Shown here piece by piece: positions 24,111 to 32,077 of a stretch of 38,458 nucleotides of DNA (position 1 is the first letter of the stretch; every line of letters starts with the position of its first letter). A program made the position numbers and the translations under genes. Location: positions 1-38,458 of the forward strand of contig WRAC01000025.1 of NCBI GenBank assembly GCA_009780415.1, given 5' to 3'. The notes beneath the pieces were generated by a model. That model did no database searches and was not told the origin of the DNA. It was given only the letters and a program-made list of their open reading frames with translations. This DNA is from Defluviitaleaceae bacterium (lineage in GTDB: Bacteria; Bacillota; Clostridia; Lachnospirales; WRAX01).

Positions 24111-26080
24111 TCTATACCATGCCTCCCATGCGTAACCCGCGCTTTCATTTGTTTTCCCCGCAGGATAAAAGGAAATTCCAGTGAATCGAATGTTTCCGGC
24201 AGACAGGGGTTCAGTTCCGGCTTATCCCCGGCAAGCCTCAACCCCGCGAAGCCGTGCGCCGCGATCATATAAGCGCCGCCGGACGCCGCCGGGTGCGTCC
24301 CGCCGATATATACGTTCCCGGCCCAGGATTTGCCGCCGCCGTCCAAGTCCGCCCGCGCGGATTTCAGGAAAAGCGGATACGCCAGCTCAGCGCGCCCGAA
24401 GCGGCAGGCCCCCAACGCGTACATACACGCGCTTAGGCTGGAGCCATGCTCCGTACGCGGCTCATAATACAGCCAGTTCGTCTTAACTTCCTCATCGGTA
24501 TATTCATTAGGGAACAGGTTCATCAAGGCCAGCACATCGGCCTGTTTTATTATTTTGGTTGAAAAGGCCACGCCGCTTTGGGTTCCCCAATATTCCTTAG
24601 GATGCCTAAGCCGCCCCCGCGCCGTTTCCAAATCCGCGTCCTCCAGCGCGAAGTAACCGTCAAACTGCTCAACCACGCCGCCAGACAGCTTCGGCCCGCG
24701 CCATTCCCGCGCCATTCCCGCTCGTTCCAGGGTGAACGCCGCCATGCGGTTGGTAAAGGCGTTGTTGTCCACGCGCTCGTGGTATTCGTCGGGGCCGACC
24801 ACGTCCGTCCATTCAAGTACGCCGCTCCCGGGGCGGCAATAGGCGCGGCTAAGATAAAACTCCGCGCAGGCCCGGGCAAGCTCCAGCCCGCCGTTGTCCC
24901 ACAGCCCCGTATCGCCCGTCCAATCCATATAACGGCACAGGGCGTAGATTATATCGCCCGAAATGTGAATTTGCTTATCCCGGAAATAGGTGCGCACGGG
25001 GCGGTTTGTGAATACATCCGTAACGTTGAAGTCCGTGCAGCCCTCAATTCCGCCGTCCTGGCTCTCCCATGGGAAGAACGCGCCGTCAAAGCCGTATTCC
25101 CCAGCCTTGGCTACGGCGCCGGGAAGCCCGTTGATGCGGTACTGCACAAGCTTCCGCGCAAGGGACGGCTCCGTCAGCGTGAAAAAGGGCATAAGGAATA
25201 TCTCCGTGTCCCAGAACACCGCGCCCTTGTATACCTGCCCGGACAGGCCGCGCGCCGCTATGCTCAGGCCGTCCGCGTGCCGCGGGGCTATGCTGTGCAG
25301 ATGGTACAGGCTGTAATTCAGCGATAATTGGGCATTGCCGTCACCTGTGATTTTTACCTCCGAATTCCGCCACAGCCGTTCCCAAACAGCCTTATGCGCC
25401 GCCAGCCTGCTATCATAGGAACCGGCGACGGGTTCGGCGTTCACGGTGATCGCGCGTTCCAGAACAAAACGTTCCGCAACGTTGAAAACCCTAAAAATAC
25501 TGTTTCCGTTAACGCGGATTTCGTCATGGGCACGGTTGCAATCCTCGTAAACGGTAATCGGCAGCTTTTGCTCGTATGTAAGGGCGGAAACCTTTAATAT
25601 ATCGCCGCCTTCGCTCTTAAAATCCATTAAATGCGGCCCGTTTATGTCCCAAACGTCCGCGTCTATACCGCAGACCAGCGTAACGGGTCCGCCCTTTGGC
25701 TCAACAAAAATCCGCTGGCAAAGGACATTCGGTTCCGCCATGCTTGCGAAGCGCTCTATACGCAAAACGGCATGTTCATAAACCGTTTCGCGGCTGTGCA
25801 GGCCGTGGCGTATATCAAGGCTTTGCTTATGCTTCAGGATATTCCCCGTATTTTCAAGCCTGGCGAACAGGCCGTTGGGCGCGTTTACCGGCTCGCGCCA
25901 CGTCTGCCCCTCCGCGCGGTCGTAAATCCCCGCCAGATTGAGGGCGGCCATTTTATCGGCCCCGTACTCCTCAAGGGTGCCGCGCACTCCGATGAAGCCG
26001 TTGCCTATCAAAAACCGGTTACCGTTATCCGCCGTGTTTTCGGGCTCGTACCCCTCGCGCTCAATCAGCCAAGCATTCAT
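24107..26080 (-). CDS. GH65 glycoside phosphorylase, first of two (canonical motif)
   Basis: A 657-residue cytosolic phosphorylase without a signal peptide. The N-terminal beta-sandwich (NRFLIGNGFIGVRGTLEEYG) precedes an (alpha/alpha)6 catalytic barrel with YKGAVFWDTEIFLMPFF and LEWTDVVGPDEYHERVDNNAFTN (in two parts), which contains the catalytic Glu of the GPDE motif, and ends with a small beta domain. Known GH65 enzymes split maltose, trehalose, kojibiose or nigerose with inorganic phosphate to give beta-glucose-1-phosphate. The specific disaccharide cannot be told here. GTG at 26089 and ATGs at 26086 and 26080 are all possible; the last gives the family N-terminus. It overlaps the preceding GH65 gene. 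Confidence 0.9.
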   Translation of the reverse strand: MNAWLIEREGYEPENTADNGNRFLIGNGFIGVRGTLEEYGADKMAALNLAGIYDRAEGQTWREPVNAPNGLFARLENTGNILKHKQSLDIRHGLHSRETVYEHAVLRIERFASMAEPNVLCQRIFVEPKGGPVTLVCGIDADVWDINGPHLMDFKSEGGDILKVSALTYEQKLPITVYEDCNRAHDEIRVNGNSIFRVFNVAERFVLERAITVNAEPVAGSYDSRLAAHKAVWERLWRNSEVKITGDGNAQLSLNYSLYHLHSIAPRHADGLSIAARGLSGQVYKGAVFWDTEIFLMPFFTLTEPSLARKLVQYRINGLPGAVAKAGEYGFDGAFFPWESQDGGIEGCTDFNVTDVFTNRPVRTYFRDKQIHISGDIIYALCRYMDWTGDTGLWDNGGLELARACAEFYLSRAYCRPGSGVLEWTDVVGPDEYHERVDNNAFTNRMAAFTLERAGMAREWRGPKLSGGVVEQFDGYFALEDADLETARGRLRHPKEYWGTQSGVAFSTKIIKQADVLALMNLFPNEYTDEEVKTNWLYYEPRTEHGSSLSACMYALGACRFGRAELAYPLFLKSARADLDGGGKSWAGNVYIGGTHPAASGGAYMIAAHGFAGLRLAGDKPELNPCLPETFDSLEFPFILRGKQMKARVTHGRHGIE

Positions 26081-28157
26081 AATCATCACCGTAAAGTTTT
26101 ATTTTCACCGGGTTCCCGCTTTCAAGCCGCGCGGTTGTCCCGCCGCGGGTGATTTCCACGCGCAGCACGCTTCCGCGGTATATAAGCTTAAAACGCAGGG
26201 ATTCCCAGCATTCCGGCAGAACGGGGCTTAGGGAAAGCGTGCCGCCGTCGCTCCTCAATCCGCCGAAGCCGTAGACGATGTTCATCCAGCTCCCCGCGAT
26301 GGATGTGGTGTGCAAGCCCTCGTTCGTGTTGCGGTTGTAATTGTCCAAATCCAGCCGGGACGCGAATTTGAAGAATCCGTAGGCTTGCTCTATGCGCCCG
26401 AGCCTTGCCGCCAGAACCGAGTGGACGGAGGGCGACAAACTGCTTTCGTGTATGCAGCGCGGCTCGTAATAGTCGAAATTCGCGGCAAGCTGCTCCTGGC
26501 CGAACTCGCCGGCGTACATAAACATAAACATCAGCACGTCGGGCTGTTTTATCAGGTCATTGCGGTAGATGCGGTCGTAGCTCCAGTTGTGATACAGCGG
26601 GAAATCCTCGACGGGGATGGATTTCAAGTCCACATGCGGCAGGCCGAAGTAACCGTCGTGCTGTTCAAACAGCAGCGTTTCGGGGTCAAACCCCGCGCGC
26701 GTAAGCTCCGCCTTATGCCGCCAATCCCTGTGCTCCGCGGTTTCGGGGATGCCCATGGCTTCAAGGGTTTCAAGCGTAAACTCAAAGGTCTTTTTCGCCA
26801 TATAATTTGTGTACAGGTTATGGTTAACCATTAATTGGAACTCGTCCGGCCCCATTACCCCGTAGTAGCCGTATTCGCCCGTAACCGGGTCGAAGCCGCC
26901 GCGCGACGCGAGCATCCGGCAGATTTCCTCAAGCATTGTTATGCCTTTTTCGCGCAGGAACGCGCCGTCCCCGGTGACGCGGGCATGGTGCCAAAGCGCG
27001 TACGCCACCGCCGTAGACGCCTGTAATTGCATGTTCGCGTGCTGCCAGAGCGTGCAGCATTCGCTTCCTCCGATTGTGGCGATGGGATAGAACGCCCCTT
27101 CCAAGTCCATCTCCCCGGCGCGTTTCTTCGCTTCGCCCAGTGTCTCATATCTGAATTTCAGCACGCCCAGCGCGGCTTCGGGGTTTGTGAACAGGTAGAA
27201 GGGCAGGCAGTAGATTTCCGTGTCCCAAAAGGTATTGCCGTTGTAAACCTCGCCGGTCAGGCCTTTTGCGCCGATTACAACGCGGCCTTTGCCCGAGTGC
27301 AGGGTCTGATGCATTTGGAATATACAGTAGCGTATGCCCTGCTGATCCTCCGCGCCGCCGCCGATCTCAATGTCGGACAGCTCCCATTGCTTCGCCCACC
27401 ATCGGCGGTTTTCCTCAAGCAGCTCATCATAGGAAAAGCCCTTTAACTCACGCGGCGAACCGCCGTCTATCTTTGAAACGCGTACAATGCGCGTTAATTC
27501 GTCTTTTTTACCTGAGTCAAACCACGCGGAGGCGTAAAGCGGCTGCTTCGTCGTCTTTGTAACGCCTTTAACGGTTAAGGTATCGCCTTGTTTGTCATTT
27601 ATAATTATATCCCATATATCCTCACGCGTAAAGACAAGCCCCGGGCAGACGTTAATTTCCGCTGTTCCCTTCAGCACATCCCAGCGAATACGCGACGCGC
27701 CCAATTCCAAACGGCGCATGGACAAAAATCGCGTAAAACTAAGCTTTATGTCGGTTTCGTCATCCGCATGCCAAATAAACTCCCGGCGCAATTCCCCCGT
27801 GCGCATGTCCAAAACCCGCGAAAACCGCGAGAACCTTGACTTTGCCAAATCCAGCGTACGGCCGTTCGCGGTTATCCCCGTATGCACCCAGTCCACCGAA
27901 TTCACCATAAATTCCATGGTCTCCGGTATACCCTTATATCCGCTTGGCCGCGCCTGGCTGCGCTCGTAGACGCCGTTTACATAACAGCCCTGCAAGCCCT
28001 CGCCCGAGTAACCCTCGTCAAAATAGCCGCGCAGCCCCATATGCTCGTTGCCAAGGGAAAAAATGGACTCCGCCACCGCGCCGTACGCCGGGTTAAAGCC
28101 GTCTTCCGTTATGCGCCAGGGGTCCGTGCCGAAATATTTGTCCGCGTATTTTCTCAT
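26061..28157 (-). CDS. GH65 glycoside phosphorylase, second (divergent active-site region)
   Basis: A 698-residue GH65 homologue. NEHMGLRGYFDEGYSGE lies in the N-terminal domain and YNGNTFWDTEIYCLPFYLF in the barrel. The catalytic block reads YYGVMGPDEFQLMVNHNLYTNYM: the GPDE acid is kept, but the usual Tyr-His after it is Phe-Gln, so the substrate pocket should differ from the neighbouring GH65. It may act on a different alpha-glucoside or be a rhamnoside-type phosphorylase; this is inference. GGAGG at 28164-28168 precedes the ATG at 28157. It lies after a terminator and palindrome downstream of the binding protein. Confidence 0.88.
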   Translation of the reverse strand: MRKYADKYFGTDPWRITEDGFNPAYGAVAESIFSLGNEHMGLRGYFDEGYSGEGLQGCYVNGVYERSQARPSGYKGIPETMEFMVNSVDWVHTGITANGRTLDLAKSRFSRFSRVLDMRTGELRREFIWHADDETDIKLSFTRFLSMRRLELGASRIRWDVLKGTAEINVCPGLVFTREDIWDIIINDKQGDTLTVKGVTKTTKQPLYASAWFDSGKKDELTRIVRVSKIDGGSPRELKGFSYDELLEENRRWWAKQWELSDIEIGGGAEDQQGIRYCIFQMHQTLHSGKGRVVIGAKGLTGEVYNGNTFWDTEIYCLPFYLFTNPEAALGVLKFRYETLGEAKKRAGEMDLEGAFYPIATIGGSECCTLWQHANMQLQASTAVAYALWHHARVTGDGAFLREKGITMLEEICRMLASRGGFDPVTGEYGYYGVMGPDEFQLMVNHNLYTNYMAKKTFEFTLETLEAMGIPETAEHRDWRHKAELTRAGFDPETLLFEQHDGYFGLPHVDLKSIPVEDFPLYHNWSYDRIYRNDLIKQPDVLMFMFMYAGEFGQEQLAANFDYYEPRCIHESSLSPSVHSVLAARLGRIEQAYGFFKFASRLDLDNYNRNTNEGLHTTSIAGSWMNIVYGFGGLRSDGGTLSLSPVLPECWESLRFKLIYRGSVLRVEITRGGTTARLESGNPVKIKLYGDDYECLAD

Positions 28158-28176
28158 TTGATACCTCCGGTTATGC

Positions 28177-28195
28177 GGGCGGTCACAGACCGCCC
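28177..28195. repeat. Palindrome before the second GH65 gene
   Basis: GGGCGGTC (28177-28184) and GACCGCCC (28188-28195) pair perfectly around ACA. It lies in the leader between the terminator and the GH65 ribosome-binding site. Confidence 0.65.
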
Positions 28196-28208
28196 CTACC
28201 ATGCCAAA

Positions 28209-28234
28209 ACAAAAAAAGGGGGGCTAAGCCCCCC
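28209..28234 (-). terminator. Terminator after the sugar-binding protein gene
   Basis: On the minus strand GGGGGGC, TTA, GCCCCCC and then at least seven T residues. It would cut most transcripts after the transporter genes, so the GH65 and pgmB genes should get less readthrough. Confidence 0.85.
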
Positions 28235-28240
28235 GCAAAT

Positions 28241-29833
28241 TTACTTGGAACGCTCATAAGCTGCCAAGCGGATTTCTATAAGGCGCTCAAGGCCCATCAG
28301 GTTAAGCTGAGCGATATAGTCGTCCCACTCGGCCTCAATGCCGCCCTGCGTGATCCATCTTGCCTGTGTCTGGTTAACATAGGCGTTGATGTCCACCTGG
28401 AGGAAGGTAAGCTCCTCGGTTTCCTCGGCTGTGTATATAAGGGCCGGGAAGGGTACGGTTACGTAAGCTTCCGCCATTTTCGCGATTTCCAGCTTAAAGC
28501 CGTCGCCGCCTGTGGGGTCGAGCTTGATCAGGTCGGAGAATCCCGGTTCAACGAACCCCGGGCCGAAATCACGCAGGCTGGAATCCCAGTACCAGCGGTC
28601 GGCGCCAACGCCTTCGGGAGGCTCGTTAAGGGTATATGTACCGTCGGCATGCGCCGTTAAAACAACGCCGAAACCGCCCCAGAAGTTCTGAATGGTGGCC
28701 TCGTTGGTATAGAATTGGTCGATCCAGCGCGCCGTCGCTTCGGGGTTCTGGTTGAAGACGGTGATGGCGGCTTCGTTCCTCATGATGCTGAACACGCCGT
28801 CGGGGTCGCCTCCGGCGTAAGCCGTGCCGTAAGGCCCGGCAAGCGGCGGGATCGCTACGTACTGGTCGGCCCAGATGCCCATGATGGCGTCCGGCGTCCA
28901 GGGGAACTGGATGCCGATAACGGGGCCTTCGGCGTTCAATCTCTTACCCGTAAGCATGGGAAAATCCTGCGTAAACGACTCGGGGTCGATTCCGCCGCGG
29001 ACGTACAAATCGTTAAGCCAGACAATGGCGTCAAAGTAGCGCCGGTTGGTGGGGTAGAAGAACGCTTCGCCGTCCACGACGGACATCATGACTTCGTTGA
29101 TGTCCGTGATGCCGAAGGGGTTCAGCATCTCGATATGCATACCGCTGCCGGAGGGGCTGGTGTAGTGGCTGAAGCCGTATGTGCGCCCCGTGCCGCTTGC
29201 GTCGTTCTCCGCGAACGCCACGAGGACGTCGGCAAGCTCCTGATATGTCGTGGGGATCTCAAGCCCAAGGTTGTCCAGCCATACCTTGTTGATAACGGGC
29301 TGGTTGCGCACCGTGGGACGGGCGGGGAGGTTCTTGGCTAGGGTGTAGATATTGCCGTCCGGATGGGTGGTCATGGCGCGCATGACGGGGTAGGTCTCCA
29401 GCGCCTTCTTGTAGTTGGGCATGTAGTTCTCGATAAGGTCGTTCAGGGGCAGGAAATATTCGATGTTGTTGATGACGTCCTCGTCTCTGACCGTCCAGTT
29501 GCCGAAGAAAACGTCCGGCAGGTCGCCGCTTGCGTACATGATGCTCCTCTGCTCGGTCCAATCGTTGCTGGAGCGGACGATCCACTCAACATTGACGTTA
29601 GAATTCGCCGCCAAATCAACGATCCACGGGTTTTGGGCGAACGAGTCCGTCATGTCGCCCCAGCGCATGGTCATTACGGTAATGTCAATAGGCTCGTTAA
29701 CGATGGGCAGACCGGTCAGGTTAAGGTTCTCCAAACGGTCACCGGCGCTTGGCGCGGCGTCATCCGACATGCACCCGGCCATCAGGCCCAGCGCAAGGAC
29801 AAGCGCCAGCAGCATGGATAAATACTTTTTCAT
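28241..29833 (-). CDS. ABC sugar-binding lipoprotein (LplA/YtcQ type)
   Basis: A 530-residue solute-binding protein. The lipoprotein signal MKKYLSMLLALVLALGLMAGC has the lipobox LMAGC, with the lipid-bearing Cys at residue 21. The mature part (PIDITVMTMRWGDM, YALETYPVMR-like blocks, WGGFGVVLTAHADGTYT) is large, like the group of family 1 binding proteins that pair with LplB/LplC permeases. It captures a carbohydrate, probably an alpha-glucoside given the operon. AAAGGAGAG precedes the ATG by 6 bases. A strong terminator follows directly. Confidence 0.9.
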   Translation of the reverse strand: MKKYLSMLLALVLALGLMAGCMSDDAAPSAGDRLENLNLTGLPIVNEPIDITVMTMRWGDMTDSFAQNPWIVDLAANSNVNVEWIVRSSNDWTEQRSIMYASGDLPDVFFGNWTVRDEDVINNIEYFLPLNDLIENYMPNYKKALETYPVMRAMTTHPDGNIYTLAKNLPARPTVRNQPVINKVWLDNLGLEIPTTYQELADVLVAFAENDASGTGRTYGFSHYTSPSGSGMHIEMLNPFGITDINEVMMSVVDGEAFFYPTNRRYFDAIVWLNDLYVRGGIDPESFTQDFPMLTGKRLNAEGPVIGIQFPWTPDAIMGIWADQYVAIPPLAGPYGTAYAGGDPDGVFSIMRNEAAITVFNQNPEATARWIDQFYTNEATIQNFWGGFGVVLTAHADGTYTLNEPPEGVGADRWYWDSSLRDFGPGFVEPGFSDLIKLDPTGGDGFKLEIAKMAEAYVTVPFPALIYTAEETEELTFLQVDINAYVNQTQARWITQGGIEAEWDDYIAQLNLMGLERLIEIRLAAYERSK

Positions 29834-29883
29834 ACTCTCTCTCCTTTTAAATATTTATACTTGACCCGGAACCGGGTTTAAGC

Positions 29884-30795
29884 CTAACCTTTTATGGCCC
29901 CTATCATAACGCCTTGGTTAAAATATTTCTGTATGAAGGGATAGAAGCACATGATGGGCACGGTGGATACGATTATGGACGAATAGCGCATGATTGTGGC
30001 CCTGCGGATGGCTATTATCGCGGCCTCGCCCGTGCTTTGCTGCATCATAAGCTCGTTCCCGACCAGTATCTGACGCAGTATAAGCTGCAAGGGCTGGAGG
30101 TTTACGTCCGTTATGTAGATTAGGGCGTTAAAGTATGAGTTCCAGTGGTGTACGGCCGTCCACAGCGCGATGACGGCGATAATGGCCTTCGACAGCGGCA
30201 CGGCTATGGTGAAGAAAAACCGCAGGTTGCCGCAGCCGTCGATGGAGGCGGCGTCCCAAAGGTCGGAGGGCAGGCTTGTCTGGAAGAACGTCCGCGCCAC
30301 AACGACGTGGAAGATGGACACCGAAAAGGGCAGCACCAGCACCAGCCAGTGGTTCAGCAGCCCCAGATCCCTGATCGTCAGGTATGTGGGAATCAGGCCG
30401 CCCGAGAAAAACATGACGATTAGGAACATCCATGTCAGAAACTTGCGGAAAACGAGGTCTTTGCGCGACAGGACGTACGCGGCGGGGATATTGACGGCAA
30501 GGCCGATCAGCGTACCCGTAAAGGTGTACCAAATCGTGTTCCTGTAGCCGACCCATATCCTTTCATGTTCCAGCACCGCCCTGTAACCGTCCAGGGTAAA
30601 ACCCTGCGGCCACAGCCACACCCTGCCGCCCGAAACCGCCGACGGGTCGCTGAACGAGGCTATGACAATAAACCAAAGCGGGTAGATAATGATAAGCAGG
30701 AACAACCCCGCAAGACCGTAATTCACGATGTCGAAAACCTTGTCTTTGCGCGTGTTTTTTATGTGCCTTTGCTTTTTTTTCGAAGGAATATCCAC
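29884..30795 (-). CDS. ABC sugar permease, LplC/YtcP type
   Basis: A 303-residue inner-membrane permease with six helices. The signature EAA loop is DAASIDGCGNLRFFFTIAVPLSKAI (in two parts, about 200-224), the usual docking site for the ATPase. GLTLDGYRAVL-like FTLDGYRAVLEH lies after the first helix. It forms the channel together with the next permease. The gene is 50 bases upstream of the binding protein gene and 14 bases after the other permease. No ATPase gene is present, as is usual when a shared MsmX-like ATPase serves many such transporters. Confidence 0.92.
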   Translation of the reverse strand: MDIPSKKKQRHIKNTRKDKVFDIVNYGLAGLFLLIIIYPLWFIVIASFSDPSAVSGGRVWLWPQGFTLDGYRAVLEHERIWVGYRNTIWYTFTGTLIGLAVNIPAAYVLSRKDLVFRKFLTWMFLIVMFFSGGLIPTYLTIRDLGLLNHWLVLVLPFSVSIFHVVVARTFFQTSLPSDLWDAASIDGCGNLRFFFTIAVPLSKAIIAVIALWTAVHHWNSYFNALIYITDVNLQPLQLILRQILVGNELMMQQSTGEAAIIAIRRATIMRYSSIIVSTVPIMCFYPFIQKYFNQGVMIGAIKG

Positions 30796-30809
30796 TTAAA
30801 GCGCGCCCC

Positions 30810-31736
30810 TTACCACAAACTGTTTTCGCTGATTTTCCTGGTCACCGTGTTAACCGTGACCAGCAGCGCGAGGTTTATTACGGTGTTAAACAGGTTTATC
30901 GCCGTCGAATAGCTGTGCTGGGCGTTTATCAGCCCTATTTTATATACATAGGTCGAGAGGATCTCGCTTGCCGAAAGGTTCAGCGTGTTCTGCATGAGGT
31001 AAGCCTTCTCAAAGCCCACGTTCATAATGCTTCCGGCGCTTAGTATCAATAAAATCGCGGCGGTGGGCATCAGCATCGGTATGTCTATGTAGATAAGCTT
31101 TTGGAAGCGGCTTGCGCCGTCAACCGTGGCGGCCTCGTACAGCGTGGGATCAACGGCGGCCAGCGCCGCCAAATATATGATGGAATTCCAGCCCATACGC
31201 TGCCAGACCTCCGACCACACGTAAATGCTGGAAAACGCGTTTGCCTGACCCATCAGGTTAGGCGCCTGGTTCCCGAAAGAGCTGTATATCATGGCGATCA
31301 GCCCCGAGCTGGGCGAAAGCCATATAAGGATAAGCCCAACCATAACGACGGTGGATATAAAATGCGGAAGGTAGGAGATGGTGAGGAATGTGCGCTTGAA
31401 CCGGCGGGCGCGCATCTGGTTTGCGCCAAGCGCCAGCAGGATGGGGAAGGGGAAGCCCGCAAGCAGGCTGTAAAAGCTGAGTGTAAGCGTGTTGCGTACC
31501 GTCGTATCGAACTGGAACGAGTTGAAGAACCGCTCAAACCATTTGAACCACGGCTCCGACCAGGGGCTGCCCGTAATGCCCGTGAAGTGGCGGTAGTCCT
31601 TGAACGCTATGATAACGCCGTACATGGGCCTGTACGCGAAGAGTATCAGCAGAATGACCGCGGGGAGTATAAGCAGGTAAAGACCCCAGTTGCGCCGAAT
31701 CATCATAAGCTTAAACCTGAGCTTTGCCTGATCCAA
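30810..31736 (-). CDS. ABC sugar permease, LplB type
   Basis: A 308-residue permease with six helices, starting DQAKLRFKLMMIRRNWGLYLLIL in two parts. EAATVDGASRFQKLIYIDIPMLMP is the EAA loop that binds the ATPase. MYGVIIAFKDYRHFTGI is typical of the LplB group. The open frame extends to 31790, but TTG at 31736 has AAGGGGGG at 31744-31751, seven bases away, while the upstream part contains a strong hairpin and no ribosome-binding site; 31736 is chosen. It is the first gene of the operon, after a long structured leader. Confidence 0.88.
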   Translation of the reverse strand: MDQAKLRFKLMMIRRNWGLYLLILPAVILLILFAYRPMYGVIIAFKDYRHFTGITGSPWSEPWFKWFERFFNSFQFDTTVRNTLTLSFYSLLAGFPFPILLALGANQMRARRFKRTFLTISYLPHFISTVVMVGLILIWLSPSSGLIAMIYSSFGNQAPNLMGQANAFSSIYVWSEVWQRMGWNSIIYLAALAAVDPTLYEAATVDGASRFQKLIYIDIPMLMPTAAILLILSAGSIMNVGFEKAYLMQNTLNLSASEILSTYVYKIGLINAQHSYSTAINLFNTVINLALLVTVNTVTRKISENSLW

Positions 31737-31768
31737 TCGGTTGCCCCCCTTGTTTTTTATATTCGCAC

Positions 31769-31793
31769 AATTTGCGGAAAAACACCGCAAATT
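31769..31793 (-). other. Hairpin in the sugar operon leader
   Basis: AATTTGCGG (31769-31777) and CCGCAAATT (31785-31793) pair perfectly over a 7-base loop on either strand. It lies between the cloverleaf and the LplB-type start. Confidence 0.6.
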
Positions 31794-31800
31794 ATGCTCA

Positions 31801-31867
31801 TAACGTGAAAAATCCTTCGGATTTCCGTTCGCTTCACGAACGGTTCGACTTCGCCGAACTCACGTTA
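31801..31867 (-). other. Cloverleaf-like fold in the sugar operon leader
   Basis: An 8-bp perfect outer stem, TAACGTGA (31801-31808) with TCACGTTA (31860-31867), encloses three hairpins: AAATCC/GGATTT (31810-31824), CCGTTCG/CGAACGG (31825-31843) and TTCG/CGAA (31844-31858). On the minus strand all three loops contain GAAG or GAA. It is transcribed from the promoter at 31895-31923. Confidence 0.7.
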
Positions 31868-31881
31868 GGATAACGTAAACC
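31868..31881. promoter_or_regulatory. Candidate LacI-type operator, operon side
   Basis: Read on the minus strand, GGTTTACGTTATCC agrees at 11 of 14 positions with GTTATACGTTAACC at 32039-32052. It lies about 7-20 bases downstream of the operon's transcript start. Confidence 0.45.
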
Positions 31882-31894
31882 CTACTTTAACTAT

Positions 31895-31923
31895 ATGATA
31901 GTGCATTATTTTAATCTTGTCAA
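31895..31923 (-). promoter_or_regulatory. Promoter of the sugar uptake and phosphorolysis operon
   Basis: On the minus strand TTGACA (31923-31918) and TATCAT (31900-31895), spacer 17. The leader would be about 150 bases long. Confidence 0.8.
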
Positions 31924-31973
31924 TAGCATTTTAGTAATTATGACGTAAAATATTTAATAATCAAAAATAATCC

Positions 31974-32002
31974 TTGTTTTTTTGTATGTAATACCGTATA
32001 AT
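31974..32002 (+). promoter_or_regulatory. Promoter of the LacI-type gene
   Basis: TTGTTT (31974-31979) and TATAAT (31997-32002) with a 17-bp spacer. Confidence 0.75.
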
Positions 32003-32038
32003 ATTCATTGGACTTTGTATATACGCGCATATCAAAGA

Positions 32039-32052
32039 GTTATACGTTAACC
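32039..32052. promoter_or_regulatory. Candidate LacI-type operator, regulator side
   Basis: GTTATACGTTAACC, matching 11 of 14 positions of the site at 31868-31881; it lies in the leader of the regulator gene and would allow self-repression. Confidence 0.4.
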
Positions 32053-32077
32053 TATTTTGCAATGTGATGAGGTCAAA

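Noticed and set aside
31801-31867. Cloverleaf of tRNA-like size
   Set aside because: It lacks the T-loop and D-loop sequences, the anticodon-loop length and any CCA end, so it is not a tRNA gene.
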